64,000 nucleotides of DNA, from contig CP136068.1 in NCBI GenBank assembly GCA_032622095.1, forward strand, positions 117,229,509 to 117,293,508, written 5' to 3'. The position numbers were made by a program, and so were the translations under genes. Shown in pieces: positions 11,876 through 23,852 of this stretch (within the stretch, counting starts at the first letter, position 1; each line of letters begins with the position of its first letter). The notes beneath the pieces are model-generated. The model was not told the origin of the DNA. It worked only from the letters and a program-made list of their open reading frames with translations, and ran no database searches. The stretch is from Siphonodentalium dalli (taxonomy: Eukaryota > Mollusca > Scaphopoda > Gadilida > Siphonodentaliidae).

Positions 11876-13380
11876 GACAATGGGGAAGTTAGCTTACATG
11901 TAATGTTCATGTGGTTTTAGAAATAAAGTTCATCCTTTTGTCGTCAATTGTTCTGTTATTTGTTTAGAATTCAGTCGTCATCATTAATATTTTCGGTTAG
12001 GCGCCAAATAAATGTTTTTATTAGGTTTTTCCACCAAAATCGAGCTCAGGATTTTTCCGACGTCTTACCTGAAGTACGCATCTCGAGCGATGTGGTCATG
12101 ATATGCATATTTTAACTGCTCGGTAAGCTTGTAATCTAATATAAGAAGTGACCCCAATGCCCACCCCCAAATTTGTTGTGGATCATCAAATATAAATAGG
12201 TCTAATTCAACGTCATGATACGTATATTTTAACTGCACGAAAATAGTGCCCCCCCCCCCCAAGTTAAACTTTATCAAAACATACCTTATTTATTGATGTA
12301 GTCACTTAGGTCTAATTAAGAAATACTAAAAAAATAAACTTTCCAACGATACCTCATAAAGTTGGCTGAGGAATTGTTGGAAATATGGCTTTGTGAATAT
12401 CTTGACAGTCAGGAATAATGAATCTCTATATATAAAAGAGTAGGATCTATCTGACCGCCCGCCTGTTTGTCCGCATTTTTCTCCAAGACTGCTGCTCTAA
12501 TTTCAGTCAAATTTTGTGTGGTGCGTCGGGGTACCTGGCGGAGGTTATAGTGACGTTAGTTTTTCAAAATGTTGATTAAAACAATGTTAATTAAATAAGT
12601 AAAAAAGCGACAAATACGCTCATTATGGGCCTATTTCAGCACCAGATGTACGCTCCTTATACATGTGTTTTCACAGCGGCCCGCGCCATCCAACAGAATA
12701 ACGGGTATAAGGCCACTATGGGCTTATATCAGAACCAAGTACATGTAAGTCCAATATGAACCAATGTCAATATTTAGGTCCAATGTGAACCTATTTGCCC
12801 GATGATATATTGAAGTAGCATAATAATAGTATCAATATTTAAGCAGACTTTTTTCGAAAGTGACCACAAACAAATTCATTTGGCCAAACTTTTTTTCCAC
12901 CACAAATGGAGACACGGGTTTCGTGCTTCGGATACGTCATACGATGACAACCCAAATATATTTTGTAAGGGGAGCGTTGACCGAATGGTGATGGTTGTAC
13001 AAAGGTGATTACTAATTGTCAAAAATCTTAATATCTGAACTGGTGATATCATATTTTGTTCATATATTTGTTGTCAGTTACGTGATGTATCGACAATATG
13101 TATCCAACACATCACGATAATAAGCAACAGAACTGTTGTTTTATTTTCGGCGAAAATAGCGATGACAACTAACACACCCCATTACTTGATTAGTTGGCGA
13201 ACATGGTGTCAGCGATGCGACATTGAGTCAGAGTTATATATTAAAAATATATATAATTTAGTCATCAATAATGTGAGCCCAAAAAATGAGGATTTAATTT
13301 GGCCAATTTGTTTAGGCCACAAAAAAATTCATTTGGCCACTTTTTTGGCCAGAAGATTTTCGGTCCAGCGCGAACACTGG
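11876..13380. other. Unassigned DNA with a poly-C run
   Basis: Contains a C homopolymer at about 12,247-12,259. Near 12,425-12,540 there is a stretch (CTATATATAAAAG followed by CTGTTTGTCCGC) that may be a degenerate transposon end, but nothing firm was identified. Confidence 0.35.
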
Positions 13381-13497
13381 AATTAAGAAGGGTGACATTA
13401 GATTTGATTGGGAGTTATTAACTCTACCCACTTGCGCTTGGCGCTCGTGAATAGAGTTAATAGCTCACAATCAAATCTAATGTCACCCTTCTTAATT
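13381..13497. mobile_element. 117 bp hairpin MITE flanked by TTAA
   Basis: The first and last ~45 bp are inverse complements (AAGAAGGGTGACATTAGAT and its complement), with a loop near 13,430-13,450. TTAA occurs at 13,383-13,386 and 13,492-13,495, as expected for piggyBac- or Kolobok-type targeting, although TTAA may simply be part of the inverted repeat. Confidence 0.7.
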
Positions 13498-14291
13498 ATG
13501 AAGACAATCGTTGAGATGATCAATCCAATACATATCCGCGTATAAGTTATGACTATGACCTGAATTATATGATCACCATTGTCCCGCAGTAACATGGCGG
13601 GACTCATACCCGAACCAATGAGTTGTATATACATCGTGTCTGGATTTGTTGCTTTCACATCTGGGTCATTCACCAGTTCGTCGATTTTTGCGAAACAACA
13701 CACTCTTTTATTATACCACAACCTACCAGTATGTGTATGTATTGCTGTATTACTCTTCGAGTATTAATGTGCATTCCGCCTGCATTTCCATGTAAATGTA
13801 TATACACAGCACGATTTATTTAGCAGACACCGCACATGTATTCTCTGTCCTACAACAAACGGCCATCTTCTTTTTTGTTCTCGCATGGACTCTCATTGAG
13901 CGACATGCATACAAGGGTGCAGTTGTGTCGGTCCGTCTGTATGTCTGTATTGAAGTGACTATGTATGTCTGCTTCTATGGCAAGTACCTGATTGTATACA
14001 ACGAAGTGTATGTCGTCATATGCGTGTATAACAAATACCGGTTTGTTATACACTTGTATTGATTCTGAATGACAAAGACCTTTCAATTGGATGTTCTACT
14101 GAGTGTGCACCTGTATGTCATTTATCAATTTTTTCTCCGTTTCAGTAATTATTATACACTACTTGCATGCATGTATGTCCGTCTGATTGTTGTCTACACG
14201 TTTGTATATATATGTATATCTGTTTAGTACATTCCTAAGCCAGTAAGCTATTTCTTCGCTGAGTGACATATATGATTGTGTGTATATATAG
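13498..14291. other. Unassigned DNA
   Basis: No gene was recognised. It is rich in TGTATGT-like simple sequence toward the right. Confidence 0.4.
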
Positions 14292-14339
<48 letters not shown>

Positions 14340-14410
14340 GTGTGTATGTATGTACATGTATATATGTGTGTATTTGTATATGTGTGTATGTGTATGTATG
14401 CATATGTGTA
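14292..14410. repeat. (AT)n microsatellite grading into TGTATG simple repeat
   Basis: About 40 bp of alternating TA followed by TGTGTGTATGTATG-type sequence. Frames through it are low-complexity artefacts. Confidence 0.9.
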
Positions 14411-15059
14411 TAATTATGCAATATATGACTTTTTGCAAACGATACTTCAATATATTTATGTGTTGAAAATCCAACATTAGCTACAGAAATCATGAATAAT
14501 GACATTCAAACTGTTGTGGATTGGTAAAAAAATCGTGGTTATTAAAATTTAATCCTTTAAAAACGGAAGCGTTAAAGACATATTATGGATTTGTTCGGGT
14601 GCGTAAAACTGATAAATTAGTACTCAGGTGCTATGCTAACTGGGGGAATGTAGCATTATACTAACATCGCCCAAAAGTTCAAAGCAATCGACCATCCAAC
14701 TCCATAGAATACACCGTCTGAACTACGCAAAATATTTACATCTCGATTCGGGACGCAACAATCGGCGATAAAAACTAACGCAAATGGTTTTCGCCATCGA
14801 TACTCATTGCATTTAATAAATATATAAGACTGCCGGTGTGTTGTAAATTTGAGTTAATATTCATAAAAATAACTACTTTGAGCAAGATTATTCTCCATTT
14901 CTATTTGATCACTCAGTCGGAGTGTTTCACATCACTTTAATAGTGTCGAGGATGAATTCAGATATTGTCCACCCACCATTAACTATGGCGGCATCGCAAA
15001 ATAAACAACGGATACTGGGAAACTCATATACAAATTATAACCTAAAAGGCCTGGTAAGA
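14411..15059. other. Unassigned DNA
   Basis: No feature recognised. The right end leads into the LINE relic. Confidence 0.35.
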
Positions 15060-15660
15060 GTAAATCATATTTGGAGACATACGTACCGATTGAGCAGGAT
15101 AACACTTGAACAATCCTATTAAAATGTAAGGACCATACTAGAATACGCGTCACCTGTTTGGAATAATATACCAATGTATATAAGAGGGACATAATTGAAT
15201 ATATCCAATATGAGATGGCGACAATTGTTACCGGGGCAACAAGAACTGTCAGTGACAGAATCCAATAATTGAAACCGGTTGAGAAACAAGGAGGCATAAT
15301 CAGCAAATGGTATCATGTTACAAGATGCGTAGAAACCAGGCCCCATCTTATTATTCTAACATGATCCCACCCGACATCGTCTGGATATACTCACAGGCGC
15401 GTAAGTATTCACCCTCCAAATGGTAACATAAATAAATACATCGATACGTTCTTACCGTCAGCAGTACGCGCATGGAATAATATACATGTCTCAATAAAAG
15501 CATCATCAACCGTGGAAGAATTCAAGCGTCTTCTGAATGTCGGTCATACTAATCTAGTTAAGTTTTATTACCATAGTCACTCTCGTAGAGGCCAAGTATA
15601 TCACACTAGAATGAGAATGTGGTGCAGTCATCTGAACAAAGATCTTGTTATATTTACATA
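15060..15660 (+). pseudogene. Decayed LINE reverse-transcriptase C-terminus
   Basis: Plus-strand fragments in shifting frames match the C-terminal region of CR1-like LINE proteins: VRTILEYASPVWNN near 15,130, then YEMATIVTGATRTVS near 15,205, then LPSAVRAWNNIHVSIKAS with a following VEEFKRLL near 15,450-15,540, and MRMWCSHLNKD near 15,615. The order and spacing agree with the intact LINE at 1,092-1,900 (LMEYASNVWSG, then CRLRCECSEL). Several frameshifts and stops show it is long dead. It is a second, older copy in the opposite orientation. Confidence 0.7.
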
Positions 15661-15965
15661 CTGAGTGTGATTACTAGTATCACTAAATCCAGCATTCCGA
15701 TTGGTCGGCGACCACGTGACTAGTTGCAATTATTTCTGGATAAACCTGCAAGAGGTTCATAATGACAACCATAATTACATCGACGCGTCATTGATTTTGG
15801 AGAATAAGAACGCGTAATGTTTTACGCGCATTTGCACTCGCGCAGGATTGACTTAATAAATCATCAGGTTTCAATATAAAGAGCCTCGTTTTGAAATTGT
15901 TCGTGTTAACTTTTGCCAATATAAAATAGATTAAAAACACCTTTGGTGTCACGTAGTATTAACTG

Positions 15966-16655
15966 GTTTTACATACAAGTTGTGACCACTTACCTCACGG
16001 TGACATCTCCATAAAAAACAGTCCACATGACAGTTAATCCTTAAATAGTTTTCATTTGTAGATGCAGGTTAATTTTCCGCTTGTGCAAACTTGTCAGTGA
16101 ACACTGAAATTATTTTTGTTTCCGAATCCAATAAAATTGAACAGTAAATCGGCGTGAAATGTATCCGCATTTATGTTCCAGAATAATGTAGCACATCTCA
16201 TTGTATACTGTTATTGTTCGAACATTGTTGCCAATTGTATTTTGTAAATAAAACAGAAAATAGAAAGAATTTTGATGAAAGTGTTGTCTGCAGGTGAGAG
16301 AATTTGACCGGCTTTCAAAAACACGTCACGTAACAAATGGGAAATTCCGACCAGTCACGTGACAAATGGTACAAAAATAACTTCTCAGCTGGTTTCTGAT
16401 CGGGTGCTATGGGATATTTTGGGCTGGTTTTGTCACGATACACTTTTCGATTTAAATATATTTACAAAAGTGGCCTTTTCGCTAAATGTATATATATATA
16501 AGGATTAACTGTCATGTGGACTGTTTTTATGGAGATGTAACCGTGAGGTAAGTGGTCATAACTTGTATGTAAAACCCTTCGTGTTTTACACAAGTTATGA
16601 CCACTTACCTCACGGTTACATCTCCATAAAACAGTCCACATGACAGTTAATCCTT
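15966..16655. mobile_element. Hairpin element plus a solo arm (MITE/foldback)
   Basis: A near-perfect hairpin has arms at 16,501-16,575 and 16,583-16,655 (AGGATTAACTGTCATGTGGA and its complement). A third copy of the right-hand arm stands alone at about 15,966-16,042 in the same orientation as the right arm. A 0.6 kb inverted-repeat element ending in an internal tandem arm, or two insertions, would explain it. No coding sequence lies inside. Confidence 0.65.
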
Positions 16656-17266
16656 AATTGAATTACGTAAAAGATTCCCCATTGTGCCCTTGTGGATAAT
16701 TTGTAGTTGAATCCGGATACCAATTTCTTTTGAAATGGTTTTGTTTATACCCTAGGCGCAGGTGAATGATGACGTCTTATATTTTTGTATATATGCGATA
16801 AGCCAAATTCTGGCAGGGGTGTCCGAATATTTGTGAAATTAACACGTGACTTCCGGTTAGAAACATTCTGGAGATTGTTAAATTGCGGAATCGACAGTGG
16901 ACCAACGTGATTAATATAGAATTGGCTACTTCACAACTGTCGAAGAATTCCCATGTGATTTAGGCCTAGGTCTATATATTGGTTTGATGTTGACCAATTC
17001 CGTTGGAAAAATTATCTCAATGGCAACAAGCGAATACGGAATGGTACGGTTCTTGATGTCATTTACTTCGTTTGGCTTTGCGACCAGAGTCCAGACAAGA
17101 TATTGCACTTGTCATGTCGTCTCCACATTTTCAACGACTCGGCCTTTCCCGCTTCACTGAAAACATTATACACAGCGATGCGGAGATGGCCGAGTCGTCG
17201 TCTCCACTGCATGTTGTTAACTATAATGCATATGTGATCGCTGGGATGCAATTATATATATTGTAT
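16656..17266. other. Unassigned DNA
   Basis: No gene or repeat recognised. Short frames lack motifs. Confidence 0.35.
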
Positions 17267-17271
17267 AAAAT

Positions 17272-17764
17272 CACGGTGGGGAATCAGTTGGTTTCGTAGT
17301 TGGTGAGTATACCACGCATTCAAAAGGCGAGGACAAACACACAATAACATATTATACGAGGAACTGACACAAAACAACATTTCGACGGTTACGAGTATGT
17401 GTTAATTTATTTGTAAAACAATTTGATAGCTTATTTGTTCCGAAATACTCAGTAGTTTTCTATAACATTCTGACCAAAGTCGCCAGTCGAAGGTTTGTGG
17501 AATACACCAGTCCATACATCTAGGACAATCTTTTGACTGACAAATTTTGGTCCGAATTTAAGAGCAAACAACTGCGTTTGGACACAAATGGGGTATCATC
17601 CGCTTGTTTGAAAAAATAGTATAGAATATGGTCGTAGCTGCCAAAATACTACAAGTAATATTTAATATCATAGTTATTTTTAGCATTTTCCTCGTTTCTG
17701 ATCGCGCTTGCGATCACGTCGGCCATTTTGAATGCGAGTCGAAACCACGTGATTCCCCACCGTG
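17272..17764. mobile_element. 493 bp MITE with ~25 bp inverted ends and candidate AAAAT target duplication
   Basis: The left end CACGGTGGGGAATCA and the right end TGATTCCCCACCGTG are exact complements, with similarity continuing through TGGTTTCG on each side. AAAAT lies immediately outside both ends (17,267-17,271 and 17,765-17,769), fitting a 5-bp target duplication. No coding potential lies inside. The superfamily is not determined; the CAC start would suit CACTA/Chapaev-like ends, but the 5-bp duplication is not diagnostic. Confidence 0.7.
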
Positions 17765-17769
17765 AAAAT

Positions 17770-18775
17770 TTGTGCTGAAAACAGCAAAATTGATGTCAAG
17801 CTGGGTACTCTAAACATATTGGTGTAAAGCAGGGTACCCAACACACCAAAATATGGCGGCAATGATCCCTTAATCGTTATAGTGGTACCACGCATAATTA
17901 CCATCCTATGATTAATGTAATTATATTGAATCACCACCAATTCTGGGGTTGCTCCACTGAGTGTCAGGTACGGCCATATTAAACCAACTGACTAGGTTGT
18001 GATCCGCAAAGTGATTCGTTGCCCTACGCCATGAATTGTAAGTGTTGTATGAAATTTGCTAATACATGTAACATAACATAACATAACACATATGAACATT
18101 TAACACAAGTTTTGAAAATATAGTATAGATAGGTGAGTCGGAAAGACGATTAAACAACAAGCACAGGGGCTTTTATTAAGTTTCTGCTCTCAATCCCATA
18201 TGTGATAGTCTAGGCAAATATGGACATAGGTGTCGCCTGGAGAGGGAATTTATGAGACCTACATTTTTGGTTAGCATGAACACTTAACTTTCGGAATCCG
18301 TATGTTGGATTTGTCAGATAGGCGGACTTTTTTCGCACCGCGTGGTTTTATTGAGGCAACTGGTGATAAAATCGGTCATTTTTTAAATAAAGCGACATAG
18401 TTGACAGAGTATATTCACACATTTTGAGAAGAGATATTCATCCAATTTTGATATATGTGAATGGGGCGATAACCAGAGTAAGGTAATACATGTAACCATT
18501 GAATCTCGGAATGACAGTCATGACGTCATGTGACGTCAAATAATTTTTAGGGTGAGAAGAATATGACGATTCACACAAAGCGTTGTTATCGTTTCTTATA
18601 AAATCAGATGTAAGATAGTTATGCCCAATTATTTTATACCATAGGAAACTACTGCCAATTAGCTACGTTCTAACATATCACTTATCGCCGTTGGTCGCAT
18701 TATTTTTAACCAAAGGCAGAAATATCAACCCTCCCCCTAAATATGAGAGGCGTCAGGCTGTGGTGTAAGGCACAC
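17770..18775. other. Unassigned DNA
   Basis: Nothing recognised beyond short simple-sequence runs such as AACATAACATAACATA near 18,070. Confidence 0.35.
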
Positions 18776-19510
18776 AGAACGCACGATTATGTGCCAAATT
18801 GCGAAATTAACACAACGGCCGTTGATTGACTGCTAAGGTATTGTCTAATAGATATGTATAGGTCGACACAGTCGAGCATTACAGTAACAATATTACATGA
18901 TGTACCTCCTGACTCAATTTTTAAACAAATTTTAGATTTTTCCCCAAAAAGATAATCTAAAATGCATTTTGTCTTCTTCCGGGAGGCAAAAATGAAAATA
19001 ATGTATTAAGGGTGGGGATAATTAGTGTATACGGTAATTTCGTTCCGTCTTGGTTTAAAAACTGGCTTAATAACACAAGATGGCTGCCAATATGGTGGCC
19101 GGTATATAGGTGGGAATTGTGAATTTTGTAAGAACGCACGATTACTTGCCAAAATGGCTTAACTAACACAACGGCCGTTGATAAACTGCTACAGTTTTAT
19201 GTAATATATATATCCCGATCCATCGATTAGAACATTTAAGTGAAACTGGTACACAAAGCACCTCCTGGCCCCAATTTTTTATTAAATATTTAATTAGTTT
19301 AGTCCAAAACTAATCGAAAACCTATTTTTGTCATCTTCTCGAAATGCATGAAGACAATAATGTAGCGTGGGTGGATATAATTTGTATATACGATAATTTC
19401 ATGCCGTCGGCGGTTACTACGTGACATATTAACCCCAAGATGGCTGCCAATACGGTGGCCGGTATGTGTATGGAAATTGTAAAATCTGTCATGCCGCAAT
19501 TAACACCACC
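18776..19510. repeat. Degenerate two-unit tandem duplication, ~357 bp period
   Basis: Blocks such as ACACAACGGCCGTTGAT (near 18,811 and 19,168) and AAGATGGCTGCCAATA (near 19,078 and 19,437) recur in the same order with a spacing near 357 bp. The two units have diverged noticeably, so this is an old duplication. No coding frame. Confidence 0.7.
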
Positions 19511-19912
19511 ATCGCAATGCAATGTCTTATAAAACCAATAGTCCTATTATATTCATATCGTTTTGCAATACTATGACGTAACATTGGTCAGTTCTATTAA
19601 AATGACAACCAGATTGGTACCCACGAGTGAGACGATCGACAAATTTTGCATTAATTCGCGCTCAAGTAAGATATTTTCAACGAAATCGTTGTCATGTCGT
19701 GCAAATTATTTCACAATAAACATGATTGATTTAAGGAAGATGGCTGTATGACTATCTTTGCGAAAAGAATAAGGGAATTATGTAGGTTATTTTAAATCTA
19801 ACACGACATTTAAACATACTTGGCACTCTCTATGGCTATTTGTAACAAAATGCGACCGCCAATAACATAATTAACTAATTAACCAATTCGGATATATCTC
19901 ATCAAATAACTC

Positions 19913-20770
19913 ATGTTGATACGAATCGTTAGTAACCCTCTATCAACGGGGCGTGGTTACAACAACGAAGCTACTGATACATTGGGTCTCGTGTATACCG
20001 TTCTAAAAGTAAGTATAAATGGATCTCATTGCCCAATATCAATTGATACCGTCCACAAGAGGACATATCCAGCAAATTATCAAACCGTCACATCATACAG
20101 GTTCGTTCAGTTTCATCATCACGGAATAGACTCATTGATATTTGTATTCGAACATTTACCAAATTATTTTCCATGACACAGATTTCGCACACAAGGAGAT
20201 GGAAACCTGGTTGATTTTCCTCTTGTGGTGTCAGCTGCTTAACGGGTGGTGGTATTTGCTTGTACTAGCAGTAGATAAGTTGCAAAGTCAATGCTCTAAG
20301 CGACATTTCCAACAACGAAAATACCAGCGATGTGGTAAATCACATACAACTGTCAAACTATGTTCCTATATATTTCGATTGTATGTTACTCTGTATAGTA
20401 TTGCACTGGAGTCTCGTGTCACCCCATATGCATTAACTATACCAAACATTGTTATAGAAAACTTACAGTTTGTTATAATAATGCATACTGAAAATGTATG
20501 GGTTATGAAAGAGCATGTAGTGCGAGTGGGATGTTCGTGGGTGACAGTGTTGATTCGAAAGGGTGTGTATGGATTTCGTATGAGAATTTATAAATCTTTA
20601 AACAGTATTTTGCATGCTATTTGTAACTCAGATCTGATCTATCGGTCTAATTTATTCAATCATTGGAATTAACTTCTTTATATTTAATTTGTAATTATAT
20701 GTTGTATATGTGTGACTATATATGGGCATATCTTGCCTGAAATAAACACAATACAATACAATACAATTCC
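19913..20770 (+). other. Possible retroposed sequence with polyadenylation signal and ACAAT tail
   Basis: A plus-strand frame (20,142-20,672, 176 codons) has no recognisable motif. It is followed by GCATATCTTGCCTGAAATAA and a short (ACAAT)n tail at about 20,747-20,767. The tail resembles the 3' end of CR1-like retroposons. Whether the frame is a gene remnant or chance is undecided. Confidence 0.3.
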
Positions 20771-21175
20771 TGTCAGGGAGTAAAAATTCAAATGAACGTA
20801 TCTGTGCTATTATATTTAGTTATTTTCTATAGAGTTATCCTTCTTGTGTTGTATTGCTTGTATCATTTCATACATTGTTTGTTTCAATGACTCAATATGG
20901 CAGGCGATACGGAAGTACATATTATTCGGCTTCATGAAGTCTGAGAGTAAATTATGAAGTTATCATATATTGTATAGGAGGAGGGTGAACACCAGAGCGT
21001 CTGCACCAGCGGAGTATTGCGCATTTACAGGTTACAATACACACACGCATTACATAGGCCTCGGTGTCAACAAACCGGGCTGGCCTGCATGCATTCTCAG
21101 GAACATGTATAACAAACTTAACCATTTTATGACGGGATCCGGAGCTGCGCTGGTGCAACATTAAATACCCTGTGT
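20771..21175. other. Unassigned DNA
   Basis: No feature recognised. Confidence 0.35.
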
Positions 21176-21242
21176 CAAATGCATTCTCTTATATATGCGA
21201 GTCGACCATATGTCGCCTCGCATATATAAGAGAATGCATTTG
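21176..21242. repeat. Perfect 26 bp-arm hairpin
   Basis: Arms at 21,176-21,201 and 21,217-21,242 (CAAATGCATTCTCTTATATA at the outer side) are exact complements around a 15 bp loop. This is either a MITE core or a recent palindrome. Confidence 0.8.
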
Positions 21243-21480
21243 CTTAACAATTTTTTATCATTTTGTTTATAAATTGTTCTTACATTCTTTAACAATTGTT
21301 ATCATTTGTAAATAATTTTTTCTTACATTCTTTAACAATTTTTACCATTTTTTTTATATTTTGTTCTTACATTCTATAACAATTTTTATTATTTTTTTAT
21401 TATATTCTTTAACAATTTTATAATTTTTTCTTACATCCTTTACCATTTTTATCATCATTTCTTACATTCTTTAAAGGTTT
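21243..21480. repeat. AT-rich degenerate tandem repeat
   Basis: CTTACATTCTTTAACAATTT recurs about every 50-60 bp, four to five times, with decay. Confidence 0.65.
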
Positions 21481-21922
21481 GCTATCCTGGTGAATATAAC
21501 GGAACACTATCGGAATAATCATAATGATCCAAATTAATTAACAATCGCGTAATAAATAAGCGGATAAATAAATAATAATACCCCCCCCCCAACGGTTGTC
21601 GGCTATATCCGTCGCAAATCCTCATATGACGTAAAATGAGTAGACACGGAATTGGAGTCGGAGTTAATTGTGTCTACCTATATGACGTCATCTGACTGGC
21701 GATTTAAAATGCTAATCTACATGAGCAAATGAGTGTAATGGAATTACTGATACTGTGTATACGCGGTGAATTGTCATCGCCCGGTGCGTTATCTTCACTT
21801 GTGATTTGTCATAATTTGTTTGAAAAGTTATTGTTTTAAATGCTGACAAAAATATAGAAGGCCGATTGAGCGGGGTAGATAACACTGTCGAGTAAAAAAA
21901 ATAAAGCTTATAAAACACGAGC

Positions 21923-21953
<31 letters not shown>

Positions 21954-22664
21954 CTAGAAGGTGACCCGACTTCGTCGGGCTTTGACCTTGAATTGTCCAT
22001 TTTGATGGTCAAGTGGGGTCACGATTTGACCAGTCCAAAACACTGCCCGGACAAAAGTACCCGACAAACGTACCCGTCGAAATCCATCCGGTTTTACCCG
22101 ATTTGACCATGAATTGATCATTTTGAATGTCAAGGTCAGGTGGGGTCACGATTTGACCCGTCCAAAACACTGCCCGGACAAAAATACCCGTCGAAATCCA
22201 TCCGGTTTTACCCGATTTGACCTTGAATTGATAATTTTGAAGGTCAAGGTCAGGTCGGGCTCACGACTCGACCCGTCCAAAACACCCAGTGGACAAAAGT
22301 AACCATATGTATAAAATTTCATCGAAATCCCATCAAAATTGGCGATATGACCTTGAATTGACCCGATTTCAAGGTCAAGGTCACGTCGCACGGGCAAATG
22401 AATATTCTTATGAGACTCCCCATACGAAAGTACCCCCACATACCAAGTTTCATCGAAATCCCGTGATATTCGGTCGTTTGACCTTGAAATTACCCGATTT
22501 CAAGGTCAAGGTAACGTCGCACGGGCAAATTAATAGGCCTAATTCACCCCCCGGCCGAAAATACCCCACACGCCAAGTTTCATCGAAATCGGCTCGGCCG
22601 TTTTCGAGTTCATCGCGAACAAACACACACACATACACACAGATCTTCCAAAATATATAATAGA
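21954..22664 (-). mobile_element. Helitron-like repeat, family 2
   Basis: The 3' terminus (minus strand) is CTAG at 21,954-21,957 preceded on the plus strand by A, with the hairpin CCCGACTTCGTCGGG seven bases inside. The 5' terminus is ...ATATATAATAGA at 22,664. The body is four diverged ~120 bp units each holding TTTGACCTTGAATTG and TCAAGGTCAAGGTCA-like blocks. It sits immediately after an (AT)n tract and directly abuts the next element at 22,665. Confidence 0.75.
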
Positions 22665-22735
22665 CTAGCCGATGTGCCCGACGTTGTCCGGGCTATTTCT
22701 CAAAATATAAGAGGGGCTATTTCTCAAAATATAAG

Positions 22736-22885
22736 AGATCAGATATGATCTAGGTCATTTTCGACACCATTATACAGGGTTCTCATCGTTGCCACCAAAC
22801 GTAAACCTATAGATCAGATATGATCTAGGTCATTTTCGACACCATTATACAGGGTTCTCATCGTTGCCACCAAACGTAAACCTAT
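22736..22885. repeat. Two-copy ~75 bp direct repeat
   Basis: The block beginning AGATCAGATATGATCTAGG and ending AAACGTAAACCTAT is present twice in tandem near the Helitron 3' end. The copies are essentially identical, which indicates a recent duplication. Confidence 0.85.
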
Positions 22886-23039
22886 GTCATATTTGACGGG
22901 AGATTTGCAATCGTCCGTAATAATAGTTTAAGTGTGATCCCCTCTGCTTCGGTTCGGGCCTCTGTGTTAGTTGGTAGAGAGTTTAGCTAGTTAAAATCAC
23001 AACAAAGGCCTGAATGTTGTTCGGGCTTGGGACCGACAG

Positions 23040-23850
23040 TGGCAGCATTAGATCAATAAATTAAATAAATAGTATATACAAAATGTACATCAATATACAT
23101 GTTCTCCGGCCCGGCGACCGATCACCGAAGAACATTTCCTGAGATCAATAAATTAAATAAACTATATACACAAGATCATGGAGTAACATCACATGTCACG
23201 AAGAATAGGTTAGTTGGCATGCCCAGCACTCTGATCAGATCAATAAATTAAATAAATATTATGTACAAAATGTTCATCGGTCTGGCGACCAATCACCGAA
23301 GAACTTCACATGAGACCAATAAATGAATGGATAAGTAGTATGTACACAATGGACATATACATGTTCTCCGGCCCGGCGACCGATCACCGAAGAACATTTC
23401 CTGAGATCAATAAGTTAAATAAACTATATACACAAGATCATGGAGTAACATCAAATGTCACGAAGAATAGGTTAGTTGGCATGCCCAGCACTCTGATCAG
23501 ATCAATAAATTAAATAAATATTATGTACAAAATGTTCATCGGTCTGGCGACCAATCACCGAAGAACTTCACATGGGATAAATGAATTGAATGAATAAATA
23601 ATATGCACGCAATGGCAATATTATACATGTTCATCGGCCTGGCGACCAATCACCGAAGAACTTCACATGAGACCAATAAATGAATGAATAAGTAGTATGT
23701 ACACAATGGACATATACATGTTCTCCGGCCCGGCGACCGATCACCGAAGAACATTTCCTGAGATCAAAAAATTAAATGAACTATATACACAATATCATGG
23801 AGTAACATCAAATGTCACGAAGAGAGGTTAGTTGGCATGCCCAGCACTCT
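23040..23850. repeat. Helitron 3' subterminal repeats
   Basis: Units contain TTGGCATGCCCAGCACTCTG (near 23,215, 23,477 and 23,834), GGCGACCGATCACCGAAGAAC or its GGCGACCAATCACCGAAGAAC variant, and AGATCAATAAATTAAATAAA. Spacing is about 260-360 bp. The last unit overlaps the region immediately downstream of the Rep/helicase stop codon. Confidence 0.85.
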
Positions 23851-23852
23851 GA

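Noticed and set aside
14263-14505. Tyr/Ile-rich frames on both strands
   Set aside because: Low-complexity translation of the (AT)n and TGTATG microsatellite.
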